NCBI GenBank assembly: GCA_003248075.1
Contig: QJYK01000111.1
Span: forward strand, 1-37,700
Direction: 5' to 3'
Source: Gemmatimonadota bacterium
GTDB lineage: Bacteria; Gemmatimonadota; Gemmatimonadetes; Longimicrobiales; Gaopeijiaceae
DNA: 37,700 nt
A program made the position numbers and the translations under genes. How positions within the stretch are numbered: the stretch's first letter is position 1; each line of letters starts with the position of its first letter. The notes beneath the pieces were generated by a model, which saw nothing but the letters and a program-made list of their open reading frames with translations, had not been told where the DNA came from and searched no databases. Positions 8,087-16,976 of this stretch are shown piece by piece.

Positions 8087-11017
8087 ATGAACCACCCATC
8101 GTTCGTCCCCACCAGGGGGCGAGGGGCTCGGTCGTGCACGTTCTTGTGCGCTGCCGCGGCTCTCGCCCTCTCGGTGTCGAGCCCGGTAGATGCCAGGGCT
8201 CAGAACGGGACCATCACCGGTTCCGTGACGGACGCGTCCAGCATGCGTCCGGTCGGGTCGGTGCAGGTCTACCTGCTCGACTCGTCGCTGGGAACCCTCA
8301 CGAACCAGGCGGGCCGATACCTGATCCTCAACGTTCCGGCGGGCACGTATCAGGTTCGTGCCGAACGGATCGGCTTCGCCACCGTGACCCAGCAGGTCAC
8401 GGTCACCGCGGGACAGACCGCGACGGTCGACTTCCAGCTCGAGACCGCCGCGCTCGGCCTCGACGAGATCGTCGTCACCGGGACGGCCGGCGCCGCGCGG
8501 CGCCGTGAGGTCGGCAACTCGATCTCGCAGGTGAACGTCGCGGACATCCCCGAGACGCCGCCGAGCGTCGACAACATGCTTTCCGGTCGAGTGCCGGGCA
8601 TGATGGTCATGCAGGGCAGCGCCTCGGCCGGCTCCGGCTCGCAGATCCGGCTCCGTGGCAACGTGTCCGTGGCCATGAGCAACCAGCCGATCATCTACAT
8701 CGACGGCGTGCGTGTCCGTTCGGACGGTCTGGCGATGAACGTGCCTCCGGCTGGCTCCAGCCTGCGGAGCAACAACGACATCGTGAGCCCGCTGAACGAC
8801 ATCAACCCCGCGGACATCGAGCGGGTCGAGGTGATCAAGGGCGCCGCGGCGACGACGCTGTACGGCACCGAGGCGGCCGCAGGCGTGATCCAGATCTTCA
8901 CCAAACGCGGACACACCGGCACGGCGCAGTGGACGGCGCAGGTCGACCAGGGCTTCAGCTACGTGCTGCCCTTCGGCGTGGACCCGGCCAGGCGACCCCC
9001 GAGCGAGCCGGCCGCCACCGAGCCGGGCGGCACCTCGGACTACCTCTACATCAACCCCTGGCTGCGGACCGCACACAAACAGCGGTACTCGCTGTCGGTG
9101 TCCGGAGGCGGGACGAGCCTGCAGTACTTCGTCTCCGGGTCGTATCAGGACGACGAGGGCGTGCTCCCCAACGACTACGAGCAGAAGGCTGTCGTGCGGG
9201 GGAACTTCACGTTCTCGCCGATCGAGAACCTCCAGATCCAGTGGAACACCTCGTACACGAACGACAACCTGGATCTGACCCCGGTTGGGAACAACGCGCA
9301 GGGCATCACCCTGAACGCGTACCGTCGCGACAGGAACTACCTGCGTGCGGAGACCCGCGAGGCCATCGATCCGCTGCTCTCGTTCCAGATCAACACCCAG
9401 CTCGACCACCTCATCTCCGGCATCGCGGCGACGTGGAGCCCCACACAGAGCTTCACGAACCGGCTGAGCGTCGGCTACGACCAGATCCAGCAGGACAACC
9501 GCAACTTCCGGCCGTTCGGCTTCGTGCTGCAGCCGGAGGGCGTCCTCTCGGACCGACGCTACGAATACTCGACACTGACCGTCGACTACGTCGGCTCGTA
9601 CGACTTCCAGCTCCCCAACGACGTCCGCTCGAGCCTTTCCTGGGGTGGTCAGAGCGTGACCACGGACCGACAGGAGACGTCGGCGTACGGCCAGGACTTC
9701 CCGGGCCCGGGCGAGCCGGTGGTGTCTAGCGGCGGCACGACGCTGGGCTTCGAGGACCGGACGAAGGTCGTCAACGCCGGCTTCTTCGTGCAGAACCTCT
9801 TCGACATCAAGAACCGCTACTTCATCACCGGCGGCGTGCGCGTCGACGGCAACAGCGCCTTCGGCGAGAACTTCGGCCTCGAGGTGTATCCCAAGGTCAG
9901 CGTGTCCCACATCATCTCGGACGAGGAGTTCTGGCCCGAGGGGTGGGGGCAGATGAAGCTTCGCGCTGCCTGGGGTCAGTCGGGCCGCGCGCCCGGCGCC
10001 TTCGACAAGGTGCGCACCTACGATCCGGTCGGCTGGGGCGGCGTGCCCGCGTTCCGGCCCCTGAACGTCGGCAACGCCGACATCGGCCCGGAGCGCACCG
10101 CGGAGATCGAGTTCGGCTTCGACGCGTCGATTATCAGCAACCGCGTGACCGCCGAGTTCACCTGGTACAAGCAGACCACCTCGGACGCGCTGTTCGACGT
10201 GCGGCAGATCCCGTCCAACGGCTTCCTCAGCTCGCAGCTGGCCAACATCGGCAAGCTCGAGAACAAGGGGATCGAGCTGAACGTGAACGCCGACGTCCTC
10301 CAGGGCGAGTCGTTCAACTGGCGCCTGGGCGGCAGCGTGTCCACGAACAAGAGCAAGGTGCTGGATCTGGGCGGTGCCCCGGCGTTCTCGCTGGGTGACT
10401 TCGGGTGGGTCGTCGAGGGCCAGCCCGTCCCTGGGATCCGGGCCAACTGCGTGGAGAACCCGGACCAGGCCGGGGTGCCGATCATCAAGCAGGACTGTGA
10501 CATCGGCCCGAACCTCCCGACCCTGATCCTGGGCGTGAACACGGCGCTGGACCTGCCCGGTGGGATCTTGCTGTCGGCCCGCGGCGAGTATCAGGGCGGG
10601 GGCTACATGTACGACGGTGCCGCCTGGAACGCGGTGCGCCGGTCCGTCCGCTGGCCGGGGTGCTTCGACTACTACAAGATCGAGGAGACCCAGGGCGCCG
10701 ACGCAGCCCCGGCGCTGCAGCGTGCGCGCTGCGACCTGGACTACTCGCAGGATGATTTCTTCGTTTATCCTGCGAAGTTCTTCAAGGTGCGTGAGGTGGC
10801 CTTGCAGGCCCCATTGCCGGAGTCGTGGGTTCCGGGGGCGAGTCGGGCCACGTTCACGATTTCCGGTCACAACGTGTGGAAGTGGGTGACCGACGAGTTT
10901 CCGGTGTTCGAGCCCGAGATGGGCACCAATGGCGGGTACAACGAGCCGGTGCGCGCGATGCTCGAGCACGTGCCGCCGCCGGCGACGTACACCTTCTCCC
11001 TCCGGGTCGTCTTCTAG
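8087..11017 (+). CDS. SusC/RagA-type TonB-dependent outer-membrane receptor 1
   Basis: This 976-residue protein has a signal peptide ending near DARAQ, a carboxypeptidase-regulatory-like domain (about residues 40-120), a possible TonB-box-like DEIVVTG (about 125-131), a plug domain with SQIRLRGN, PIIYIDGVRV, ADIERVEVIKGAAATTLYG and AAGVIQIFTKRG, then a long 22-strand type beta-barrel. It ends in phenylalanine (SLRVVF), as outer-membrane barrels do. SusC proteins import glycans or peptides in a pair with a SusD lipoprotein lid, energised by TonB. SusD1 starts 11 bases downstream. The start is ATG 8087, with GGAG ten bases upstream; in-frame ATGs at 8024 and 8051 are less likely because they lengthen the signal. 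The cargo cannot be told from sequence. Confidence 0.95.
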   Translation: MNHPSFVPTRGRGARSCTFLCAAAALALSVSSPVDARAQNGTITGSVTDASSMRPVGSVQVYLLDSSLGTLTNQAGRYLILNVPAGTYQVRAERIGFATVTQQVTVTAGQTATVDFQLETAALGLDEIVVTGTAGAARRREVGNSISQVNVADIPETPPSVDNMLSGRVPGMMVMQGSASAGSGSQIRLRGNVSVAMSNQPIIYIDGVRVRSDGLAMNVPPAGSSLRSNNDIVSPLNDINPADIERVEVIKGAAATTLYGTEAAAGVIQIFTKRGHTGTAQWTAQVDQGFSYVLPFGVDPARRPPSEPAATEPGGTSDYLYINPWLRTAHKQRYSLSVSGGGTSLQYFVSGSYQDDEGVLPNDYEQKAVVRGNFTFSPIENLQIQWNTSYTNDNLDLTPVGNNAQGITLNAYRRDRNYLRAETREAIDPLLSFQINTQLDHLISGIAATWSPTQSFTNRLSVGYDQIQQDNRNFRPFGFVLQPEGVLSDRRYEYSTLTVDYVGSYDFQLPNDVRSSLSWGGQSVTTDRQETSAYGQDFPGPGEPVVSSGGTTLGFEDRTKVVNAGFFVQNLFDIKNRYFITGGVRVDGNSAFGENFGLEVYPKVSVSHIISDEEFWPEGWGQMKLRAAWGQSGRAPGAFDKVRTYDPVGWGGVPAFRPLNVGNADIGPERTAEIEFGFDASIISNRVTAEFTWYKQTTSDALFDVRQIPSNGFLSSQLANIGKLENKGIELNVNADVLQGESFNWRLGGSVSTNKSKVLDLGGAPAFSLGDFGWVVEGQPVPGIRANCVENPDQAGVPIIKQDCDIGPNLPTLILGVNTALDLPGGILLSARGEYQGGGYMYDGAAWNAVRRSVRWPGCFDYYKIEETQGADAAPALQRARCDLDYSQDDFFVYPAKFFKVREVALQAPLPESWVPGASRATFTISGHNVWKWVTDEFPVFEPEMGTNGGYNEPVRAMLEHVPPPATYTFSLRVVF

Positions 11018-11027
11018 GAGCACTGAC

Positions 11028-12293
11028 ATGAGAATCGAGAACAGCAAGACGTTCGCGATGCGGTCGCTCCTGGTGGCCGGCGCGGTGGCGCTGGGAGCGT
11101 GTGACACCAGCGTGACCAACCCCGGGCCGGTCCAGGACGAGTTCCTGAACGACCCGGAGTCCCACGAGGCGATCGTCAACGGAATGGGACGCGCCGTGGC
11201 CGAGGCGCTCAACTGGATCGGCTACACGAGCGCGGCCGTGACCCGGGAGATCCACCCGTCTGGGTCCACGGGGTCCTTCGGGATCACGATCTTATGGCAG
11301 CGCGGTGAGCTGCAGCCCGACGACGACGACCTGGACACGCACTGGGAGCAGGCTCAGCGTGCGCGGTGGTTGGCGGAGAACGGAACGGCCCGGATGGAGG
11401 AGGTCGGCCCCGCGAGCCAGACGCTGCTCGCGCAAGCGTACCTGTGGAGCGGGTATGCGAACCGCATCCTGGGCGAGAACATGTGTGAGGCGGTCATCGA
11501 CGGCGGAGCACCACAGCCGAGGTCGGAGTTCCTCAACCGTGCGGAGGCGGCCTTCGGCCAGGCCATGAGCTTGGGGACCGGCAACCTCGCCACGGCGGCG
11601 GCCGCCGGCCGCGCGTCCGTACGTGTCCACCTGGGCAAGTGGTCGGAGGCGGTCTCCGATGCCTCGAGCGTGCCGGACGGCTTCGAGTACAAGATCCCGT
11701 ACTTCAACACCGGCGAGGAGGGTCTCCTCAATCGGATCCAATGGGCGTCCAACGGGGTCCCCTACCGTGCGCACACCCAGTGGAGCACCAAGTACGAGGC
11801 TTACTACACGGCCACCGGTGACCCACGGGTGCCCTGGAAGGACAACGGCGGCGAGCAGGGCGACGCCGCGATCGACTGCTGCGGCAAGGTGCCGTGGAAC
11901 CAGCAGCTCAAGTACCCGAGCCCGGCGGACGACGTGCGCCTGAGCTCGGGCGCCGAGATGCGTCTGATCGAGGCGGAAAAGCTGCTGATGGACGGGGACA
12001 TGGGGGGCGCGATGGCCAAGATCAACGCCCTCCGCTCGGCAGCTGGTGTGGCGGACGCCACCGCCTCGACCACGGACGAGGCGTGGGCCATGCTCAAGCG
12101 TGAGCGTGGCATCGTGCTCTGGCTCGAGGGGCGGCGCCTGGGAGACTTCAGGCGCTGGTCCGAGAACGGGACCCCCGGGGCGCTGGATCCGCTCGAGGTG
12201 CCCGGGGCGGCTTCCCACCTGACGCAGCAGGATCTGTGCTTCCCGATCCCGCCGTCGGAGCAGCAGACGAACCCGAACGTGCCGATCGCCTAG
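11028..12293 (+). CDS. SusD/RagB-type surface lipoprotein 1
   Basis: The 421-residue protein has a lipoprotein signal with lipobox LGAC followed by the D-T-S-V-T-N-P start typical of SusD homologues. The helical TPR-like body has the family's C-terminal landmarks: RLIEAEKLLMDGD, then an INALRSAAGV helix, WAMLKRERGIVLWLEGRRLGDFRRW, and FPIPPSEQQTNPNV near the end. It forms the substrate-binding lid on its partner SusC1. Translation starts at ATG 11028; the ribosome site GGAG (11017-11020) overlaps the SusC1 stop codon, so the two genes are tightly linked. At 421 residues it is short for the family (usually 450-600), which fits the small SusD group of Gemmatimonadota-like genomes. A CC pair occurs at AIDCCGK. 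Confidence 0.93.
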   Translation: MRIENSKTFAMRSLLVAGAVALGACDTSVTNPGPVQDEFLNDPESHEAIVNGMGRAVAEALNWIGYTSAAVTREIHPSGSTGSFGITILWQRGELQPDDDDLDTHWEQAQRARWLAENGTARMEEVGPASQTLLAQAYLWSGYANRILGENMCEAVIDGGAPQPRSEFLNRAEAAFGQAMSLGTGNLATAAAAGRASVRVHLGKWSEAVSDASSVPDGFEYKIPYFNTGEEGLLNRIQWASNGVPYRAHTQWSTKYEAYYTATGDPRVPWKDNGGEQGDAAIDCCGKVPWNQQLKYPSPADDVRLSSGAEMRLIEAEKLLMDGDMGGAMAKINALRSAAGVADATASTTDEAWAMLKRERGIVLWLEGRRLGDFRRWSENGTPGALDPLEVPGAASHLTQQDLCFPIPPSEQQTNPNVPIA

Positions 12294-12321
12294 GCCAGTC
12301 GGGGCTCATCACAGCGGGACG

Positions 12322-12351
12322 CCGGGCCGGCGGGGTACCCCGCCGGCCCGG
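12322..12351. terminator. Strong palindromic terminator between susD1 and the patatin gene
   Basis: A perfect 30-base palindrome has 14-base arms, CCGGGCCGGCGGGG and its complement, around a central TA. It is followed on the plus strand by GTTTCC. It lies between the convergent stop codons of SusD1 (12293) and the patatin gene (12375), so it probably ends transcription in both directions. Confidence 0.8.
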
Positions 12352-12374
12352 TTTCCATTCTGATGGGGTCCGAG

Positions 12375-13571
12375 TCAGTCCGTGCTGGTCAGGAAGGCGT
12401 CGATCTCCGCGGCCCGTGCGTCCCCGTCCGCTTCGCCGATCTCGATGAGACGACGGAGGTAATCCTGCTGGAACAGGATCAGGCTGAGGAAGTCGGGGCT
12501 GCGTGTCTGGCGCGTCCCCAGGCCGCGCGTGAGGAAGCGAAAGGCCCGGGGCAGGCGGGGCTCGTACGTGTGCGCCAACCGACCCAGATCGGTCGACGGG
12601 CGCATGATCAGGAGCCGAACCGGCCGCAGGCCCAGGCGCTTCTGCTCGGGGAGCGCCTCCAGGAGCTGGTTCAGGCGCTCCAGACGTATGGCGTCGGTAT
12701 CCAGGAGGTCCAGGAAGATCGCGTTCATGAGGACGCCGACCACCTGGGCCGGCGGGGGATATCCGTAGATCGTGGGTTGATCCGCTTCCGCGTCGCTGCG
12801 CGCATAGCGCGTGGAGATCGCCAGGATGCGACGCGCTCCGAGGTGGAGCGCCGGGGAAAGGGGAGCGGTGAGGCGGATCCCGCCGTCCCCGTACCAAGCG
12901 TTCTCGAGCTGCACGGCGGGGAAGAAGAGCGGGAGCGCCGCGGACGCCATGACGTGCTCGACCGTGAGCGTGGTCAGCCTGGCTCTCCGCTGGGGGCGCT
13001 CCCACTCGCGGATACCCTGTCCCTGTACCCAGGTGATCGACTGGCCGGTAGAGTAGCTGGAGGTGCTGATCGCCACGGCCTTCAGGCGCCCCCGCTCGAG
13101 ATTGTAGCGGATTCCCGTCATCTCGCCGCCGACCGCGTGCAGGACCTCGGTCAGGTAGCGTCGAAGGGGCTCCGTGTCGACGAGGCCGCGCACGCGTGGC
13201 ATTCCCCCCCTGCCGCCCGACAGAAGCTGGCGGACCCAGCTCAGGATGTTCTTCGTCAGGGACGCGGTGTCCACCCGGAAGACGTCCTCCACCGTGAGCC
13301 GCGACCAGAGCCCGACGAGCTCCTCGGCGGCCTGCTGGAACGACCCGTGATGGGAGGCGATGAGCGCCGCGTTGATCGCGCCCGCGGACACTCCGGTGAC
13401 GTACGGTGGGGCCAGGTCCGGGAACCGCTTCGACAGGCTCTTCAGGAAGCCGACCTGATACGCGGCTCGTGCGCCTCCCCCGCCCATGGTGACCCCCAGG
13501 TCGTCGAGGAGCGCGCCCCCCGCCGGCTCGGCCGGCCTCTCGGGCGCATCTGGGCTCGGTACGTGGGGCAT
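12375..13571 (-). CDS. Patatin-like phospholipase
   Basis: The 398-residue protein has the patatin fold landmarks: an oxyanion-hole loop GGGGARAAYQVG (30-41), the nucleophile elbow GVSAG (60-64, Ser62) and the second catalytic residue in GDGGIRL (Asp229). The Ser-Asp dyad hydrolyses acyl esters, probably of phospholipids. No signal peptide is visible, so the enzyme looks cytoplasmic or membrane-peripheral. A helical C-terminal part ends near residue 398. The frame stays open far upstream through the antisense of the DUF5916 gene, but homology begins only after ATG 13571, and the preceding bases contain no ribosome site of note. The gene diverges from the DUF5916 gene, with 99 bases between starts. 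The physiological substrate is unknown. Confidence 0.9.
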   Translation of the reverse strand: MPHVPSPDAPERPAEPAGGALLDDLGVTMGGGGARAAYQVGFLKSLSKRFPDLAPPYVTGVSAGAINAALIASHHGSFQQAAEELVGLWSRLTVEDVFRVDTASLTKNILSWVRQLLSGGRGGMPRVRGLVDTEPLRRYLTEVLHAVGGEMTGIRYNLERGRLKAVAISTSSYSTGQSITWVQGQGIREWERPQRRARLTTLTVEHVMASAALPLFFPAVQLENAWYGDGGIRLTAPLSPALHLGARRILAISTRYARSDAEADQPTIYGYPPPAQVVGVLMNAIFLDLLDTDAIRLERLNQLLEALPEQKRLGLRPVRLLIMRPSTDLGRLAHTYEPRLPRAFRFLTRGLGTRQTRSPDFLSLILFQQDYLRRLIEIGEADGDARAAEIDAFLTSTD

Positions 13572-13670
13572 GGATGGGGTTCCGGCAAGATGAGTGACGG
13601 ATCGGGCGGCAAGCTCGGGGCGCCGGTCCCGGAGGTCAACGCCCCGGACCGCTGGGGTGTCGAAGGAACC

Positions 13671-15932
13671 ATGCCGCTCCCCACCGCCGACGTCCGGGCC
13701 CTGCCGCGAGCGACAGCCGTGCTCGTGGCATGTCTCGTGTGCCCGCTCGGCCTCGGCGCCCAGGGCAGGAGTGCGGGTGTGGCTTATCCGCAGCGTGGAT
13801 CGCTGGACGACCCGGAGGCCTATCCACGACCCGTCGCCACCGCGACCCGGACGGAGACCGCGCCCCGCATCGACGGGGTCCTCGACGACGAGGTGTGGAA
13901 GCAGGGCGAGCTGATCACCGACTTCGTGCAGTCGCAGCCGAATCCCGGGCGGCTCGCGACGGAGCGGACCGAGGTGCGCATCCTGTACGACGCCGAGGCG
14001 CTCTACGTGGGCGCGATGCTCTTCGACTCGCGGCCGCAGTCGTACGTCGTCCAGAGCCTGGAACGGGACTTCCCGTCCCTGTCGACGCGTGATGCCGACA
14101 ACTTCAGCATCACGCTCGACACGTTCCTGGACCGCCGCAACTCGTTCATCTTCCAGGTGAACCCCTACGGGGCGGTGCGCGACGGCCAGACCTTCGACGA
14201 CAGCCGGAACCAGGACTTCGGCTTCGACGTTCCCGTCGAGGTGCGCACACGGATGCTCGAGGACGGCTGGAGCCTCGAGATGCGCATCCCGTGGAGCGGG
14301 ATCCGCTACGATGCGGGCCGCGGCGCGCAGTCCTTCGGCATGAACCTCCTGCGTCGCGTCCGTCGCATCAACGAGGATTCGTACTGGGCGCCGGTGCAAC
14401 GAAAAGACCCGGTGCACAGGATGTCCAGGGCGGGCACGCTCCAGGGCCTGGACGGTCTTCCCGACGTCGGCAACCTGGTCGCCAAGCCGTATGTCCTGGC
14501 CGACGACAAGTCTGGGGAGGCGGTCGCCGAGGGCGTCGCCGGGACCGGCGCGGACGTAGGCGTGGACCTCAAGTACGGGATCACCCCGGGGCTGACGCTG
14601 GACGTCACGGTCAACACGGACTTCTCGCAGGTCGAAGTGGACCAGGAGCGGGTGAACCTGACGCGCTTCCCCCTCTTCTTCCCGGAACAGCGCGACTTCT
14701 TCGTGGAGAACTCGGGCGCCTTCACGTTCGGGGATCAGACCGAGCGCGAATACCGCATGGGAGCCTCCCTCCGGGACTTCACGCTGTTCCACTCGCGTGC
14801 CATCGGACTCGCGGGAGGGCGCCCCGTCCCGATCGTGGCTGGAGGGCGGGTCAGCGGGGGCATAGGCCCCTGGGAGGTCGGCGTCCTGGACATGCGCACG
14901 GAGTCCGCGTTCGGCCTCCCCGGCGAGAACTTCGCGGTCCTTCGGGTCCGGCGTGAGGTGGCGGCAGGCTCGGATGTGGGCGTGATGCTCGTGGACCGCT
15001 CGGGGCTCGGGGACGGGATGGCGGACAGCCGCTCCTACGGCGTCGACGCCAACGTGCGCCTGTTCCGGAGCCTGGTGCTGAACTCGTATCTCGCCAGGAC
15101 CGAGACCCCAGGCGCTACCGGTGACCAGACGGCCGCGCGTGTCGGTGCCGCTTGGCGCAGCACGCATTGGAACGTCTCCGGGCTATACCGGCGGATCGGT
15201 GACGACTTCCGGCCGAGCGTGGGATTCGTTCGCCGGCGCGACATCGAGCACACCTACGCCACCATCGGGACACACAGACGTCCGGGCATCTCGATCGTCC
15301 AGGAGATCAACCCGTACGTCGAGCTGCATCACTATTCCAACCTCGGCGATACGTTGGTGACCCGCGAGCTCCAGGCCGGGCTCCAGGTCGACTTCGTGAC
15401 CGGCGCGTCCGTGACGCTTTCGGGCGCGCGCGTGTACGAGCTCGTCGAGACGCCGTTCGCCGTGAGCGGGGGCACGATTCCGGCGGGAGGCTACGACTTC
15501 GACGAGGCCTCCCTCCGTCTGGAGTCCTCCGCGGGGCGACCGCTGTCTGCGAGCTTGTCCCTGAGCGGCGGCGGCTATTACCACGGCGACCGTCGATCCG
15601 TGGGTGGTGGCTTTCGCTGGTTGGTGAGCCATCGTCTGGCGCTGACCGGCTCCGCCGACATGAACCGGATCGAGCTGCCCGACGGCACGTTCACGTCGTC
15701 GGTGTATGCCGGCCGCCTCAAATACGCCTTTTCCACCCGAGCATTCCTGACGTTGAACATCCAGTACAACGAGGACGTCGACCAGCTCGTCACGTATGCT
15801 CGCTTCAACGTGATCCACGCGCCGTTGTCCGATCTCTTCCTGGTCCTCACCGAGCGCCGGCAGCTCGGCGCGGCCGGAGGGGCGCTTGAACGGGCGGTCA
15901 CAATCAAGGCGACGAAGCTGCTCTCTTTCTGA
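13671..15932 (+). CDS. CBM9-like/DUF5916 outer-membrane protein
   Basis: This 753-residue secreted protein begins with a signal peptide ending near GLGAQ. Residues about 55-240 form a carbohydrate-binding-family-9-like beta sandwich, with APRIDGVLDDEVWKQ, EVRILYDAEALYVG and IPWSGIRY. The rest matches DUF5916, recognisable from FPEQRDFFVENSGAFTFG and from repeated amphipathic beta strands ending in a C-terminal phenylalanine (KLLSF), which suggests an outer-membrane barrel. The family is common in SusCD-rich bacteria and is often annotated as a hydrolase, but no catalytic residues can be pointed to. The start is ATG 13671, with AAGGAA close upstream; an earlier in-frame ATG at 13590 would place 27 residues before the signal. 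Confidence 0.85.
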   Translation: MPLPTADVRALPRATAVLVACLVCPLGLGAQGRSAGVAYPQRGSLDDPEAYPRPVATATRTETAPRIDGVLDDEVWKQGELITDFVQSQPNPGRLATERTEVRILYDAEALYVGAMLFDSRPQSYVVQSLERDFPSLSTRDADNFSITLDTFLDRRNSFIFQVNPYGAVRDGQTFDDSRNQDFGFDVPVEVRTRMLEDGWSLEMRIPWSGIRYDAGRGAQSFGMNLLRRVRRINEDSYWAPVQRKDPVHRMSRAGTLQGLDGLPDVGNLVAKPYVLADDKSGEAVAEGVAGTGADVGVDLKYGITPGLTLDVTVNTDFSQVEVDQERVNLTRFPLFFPEQRDFFVENSGAFTFGDQTEREYRMGASLRDFTLFHSRAIGLAGGRPVPIVAGGRVSGGIGPWEVGVLDMRTESAFGLPGENFAVLRVRREVAAGSDVGVMLVDRSGLGDGMADSRSYGVDANVRLFRSLVLNSYLARTETPGATGDQTAARVGAAWRSTHWNVSGLYRRIGDDFRPSVGFVRRRDIEHTYATIGTHRRPGISIVQEINPYVELHHYSNLGDTLVTRELQAGLQVDFVTGASVTLSGARVYELVETPFAVSGGTIPAGGYDFDEASLRLESSAGRPLSASLSLSGGGYYHGDRRSVGGGFRWLVSHRLALTGSADMNRIELPDGTFTSSVYAGRLKYAFSTRAFLTLNIQYNEDVDQLVTYARFNVIHAPLSDLFLVLTERRQLGAAGGALERAVTIKATKLLSF

Positions 15933-15954
15933 CCCGGAGTCCCGACGAAGGCGG

Positions 15955-15983
15955 TTGACCGGGCGCCGTCACTGGACCAGGAT
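15955..15983 (+). promoter_or_regulatory. Possible promoter of lipoprotein gene at 16040
   Basis: TTGACC (15955-15960) is followed after 17 bases by CAGGAT (15978-15983). The -35 matches five of six consensus bases, the -10 only three. It lies between the DUF5916 stop and the next gene. Confidence 0.3.
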
Positions 15984-16039
15984 TGCGATCGGCCGGGCCA
16001 TGCGACCGTTTCGGGGTGTCACCGGCCGGGGAGGCGCGT

Positions 16040-16453
16040 ATGTCGAGTGCGGAGATCCGCGCGGCCGTGGCGAGCATCGGGCTCGTTTGCCTTGCCGCGT
16101 GCGTCAACGACAAATTACCCACGAGTGCGCGGGTCCAGGTGGAGGGCAGTCCGACCGCCCCGCTCGAGCTCGTGGTCTCCAACAACTTTCTGGTGAGCCA
16201 GGGCAACACCCCTGACCAACGCCAGACCGTGCCGCTCGACGCGGACACCATCGCGATTTCCGGCAGCTTCGACCGAGTCTTCGACATCTCCGAGTTCGCT
16301 CGCGTGTTCGTCGTTCTCCGGAACTACGAAGCGACCCCCGAGTCGGTGCGGCTCAGGGTGCTCGTCGACGGCAGCCTCAAGTACGACGAGCAGGGCGTGT
16401 TGGCCGACGGGACGGACCTCCACTTCGTGTTCACGTCCCGCTCCGCGTTCTGA
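16040..16453 (+). CDS. Small beta-rich lipoprotein
   Basis: The 137-residue protein starts at ATG 16040 behind GGGGAGG (16028-16034). A lipoprotein signal ends with lipobox LAAC, then C-V-N-D. The mature part of about 110 residues is predicted to be all-beta: LELVVSNNFLVSQ, DTIAISGSF, FARVFVVLRNYE, VRLRVLVDGS and LHFVFTSRSAF. No family is recognised. It may be cotranscribed with the DUF5916 gene (107 bases upstream) or use its own weak promoter. Its stop converges on the next lipoprotein gene. Confidence 0.75.
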   Translation: MSSAEIRAAVASIGLVCLAACVNDKLPTSARVQVEGSPTAPLELVVSNNFLVSQGNTPDQRQTVPLDADTIAISGSFDRVFDISEFARVFVVLRNYEATPESVRLRVLVDGSLKYDEQGVLADGTDLHFVFTSRSAF

Positions 16454-16477
16454 GCCGCTCTCCCAGGGCCAATCGCT

Positions 16478-16501
16478 CCGCGCGACCGGCGCCTCGCGCG
16501 G
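16478..16501. terminator. Bidirectional hairpin between convergent lipoprotein genes
   Basis: CCGCGCGA (16478-16485) pairs with TCGCGCGG (16494-16501) around an eight-base loop. It sits between convergent stop codons at 16453 and 16517. There is no T-run. Confidence 0.5.
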
Positions 16502-16516
16502 ACGAATGGTGGCCCG

Positions 16517-16924
16517 TCAGCGAAGGGGTCCCTGGTCGCCCTTGCCGTTGATGATGAGAGCGATGGCTGCCACGGTTCCGACGACGGCCACGGCGATGAT
16601 CGCGGAAGTGCGGTTCACGTCGAGGCCCCGGACCAGGATGGCGGAGAGCGAGTCGAGCGAAAACTCCCGGGTCTCGATACCGTCACCGCTCGAGGCGAAG
16701 ACGCCGGTGATGGCGAGCGTGGAGTCGGTCCACCGCACGTCCTCGACGCGCCGTGCCTCCAAGCGTTCGCCGTCCGAGCCGCCCACGCCGGACAGCACCA
16801 CGCCACGGACCTCCTGACCCGAACGAGCCGCGGGCTCCGGGATCGCGATGGATCGAACACCCATGCACCCCACCAGGAAGGGGGCGGCGACCAGCGCCAC
16901 GACGCCTGCCTTGGGTCTCATCAT
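16517..16924 (-). CDS. Small lipoprotein with C-terminal transmembrane helix
   Basis: The 135-residue protein has a signal with lipobox LVGC, a charged beta-rich segment (about 30-100), and one strong hydrophobic helix near the C-terminus (AIIAVAVVGTVAAIALII). The start is the first of two adjacent ATGs (16924 or 16921). The layout matches the lipoprotein at 6009-6497, with a segment ahead of the helix of similar form (SLDSLSAILVRGLDV here, RAGILDVELKQLD there), so the two may be distant paralogues. Anchoring by both lipid and helix is unusual; the helix may instead pack in a complex. It lies 52 bases downstream of the gene at 16977-17720 and may belong to that operon. No function is assigned. 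Confidence 0.7.
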   Translation of the reverse strand: MMRPKAGVVALVAAPFLVGCMGVRSIAIPEPAARSGQEVRGVVLSGVGGSDGERLEARRVEDVRWTDSTLAITGVFASSGDGIETREFSLDSLSAILVRGLDVNRTSAIIAVAVVGTVAAIALIINGKGDQGPLR

Positions 16925-16976
16925 GATCGACCTGCCTCTTCCGCGGGCTTCCAGGTTGGGTTCGTTCCGCGACCGG

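Noticed and set aside
7928-11212. Minus-strand open frame of 1094 codons antisense to susC1
   Set aside because: Same explanation; the plus-strand product is a clear SusC receptor with intact plug and barrel.
12363-13670. Extension of the DUF5916 frame upstream across the patatin gene
   Set aside because: The frame is open by chance; the signal peptide begins at ATG 13671 and the upstream residues have no domain, while the opposite strand encodes patatin.
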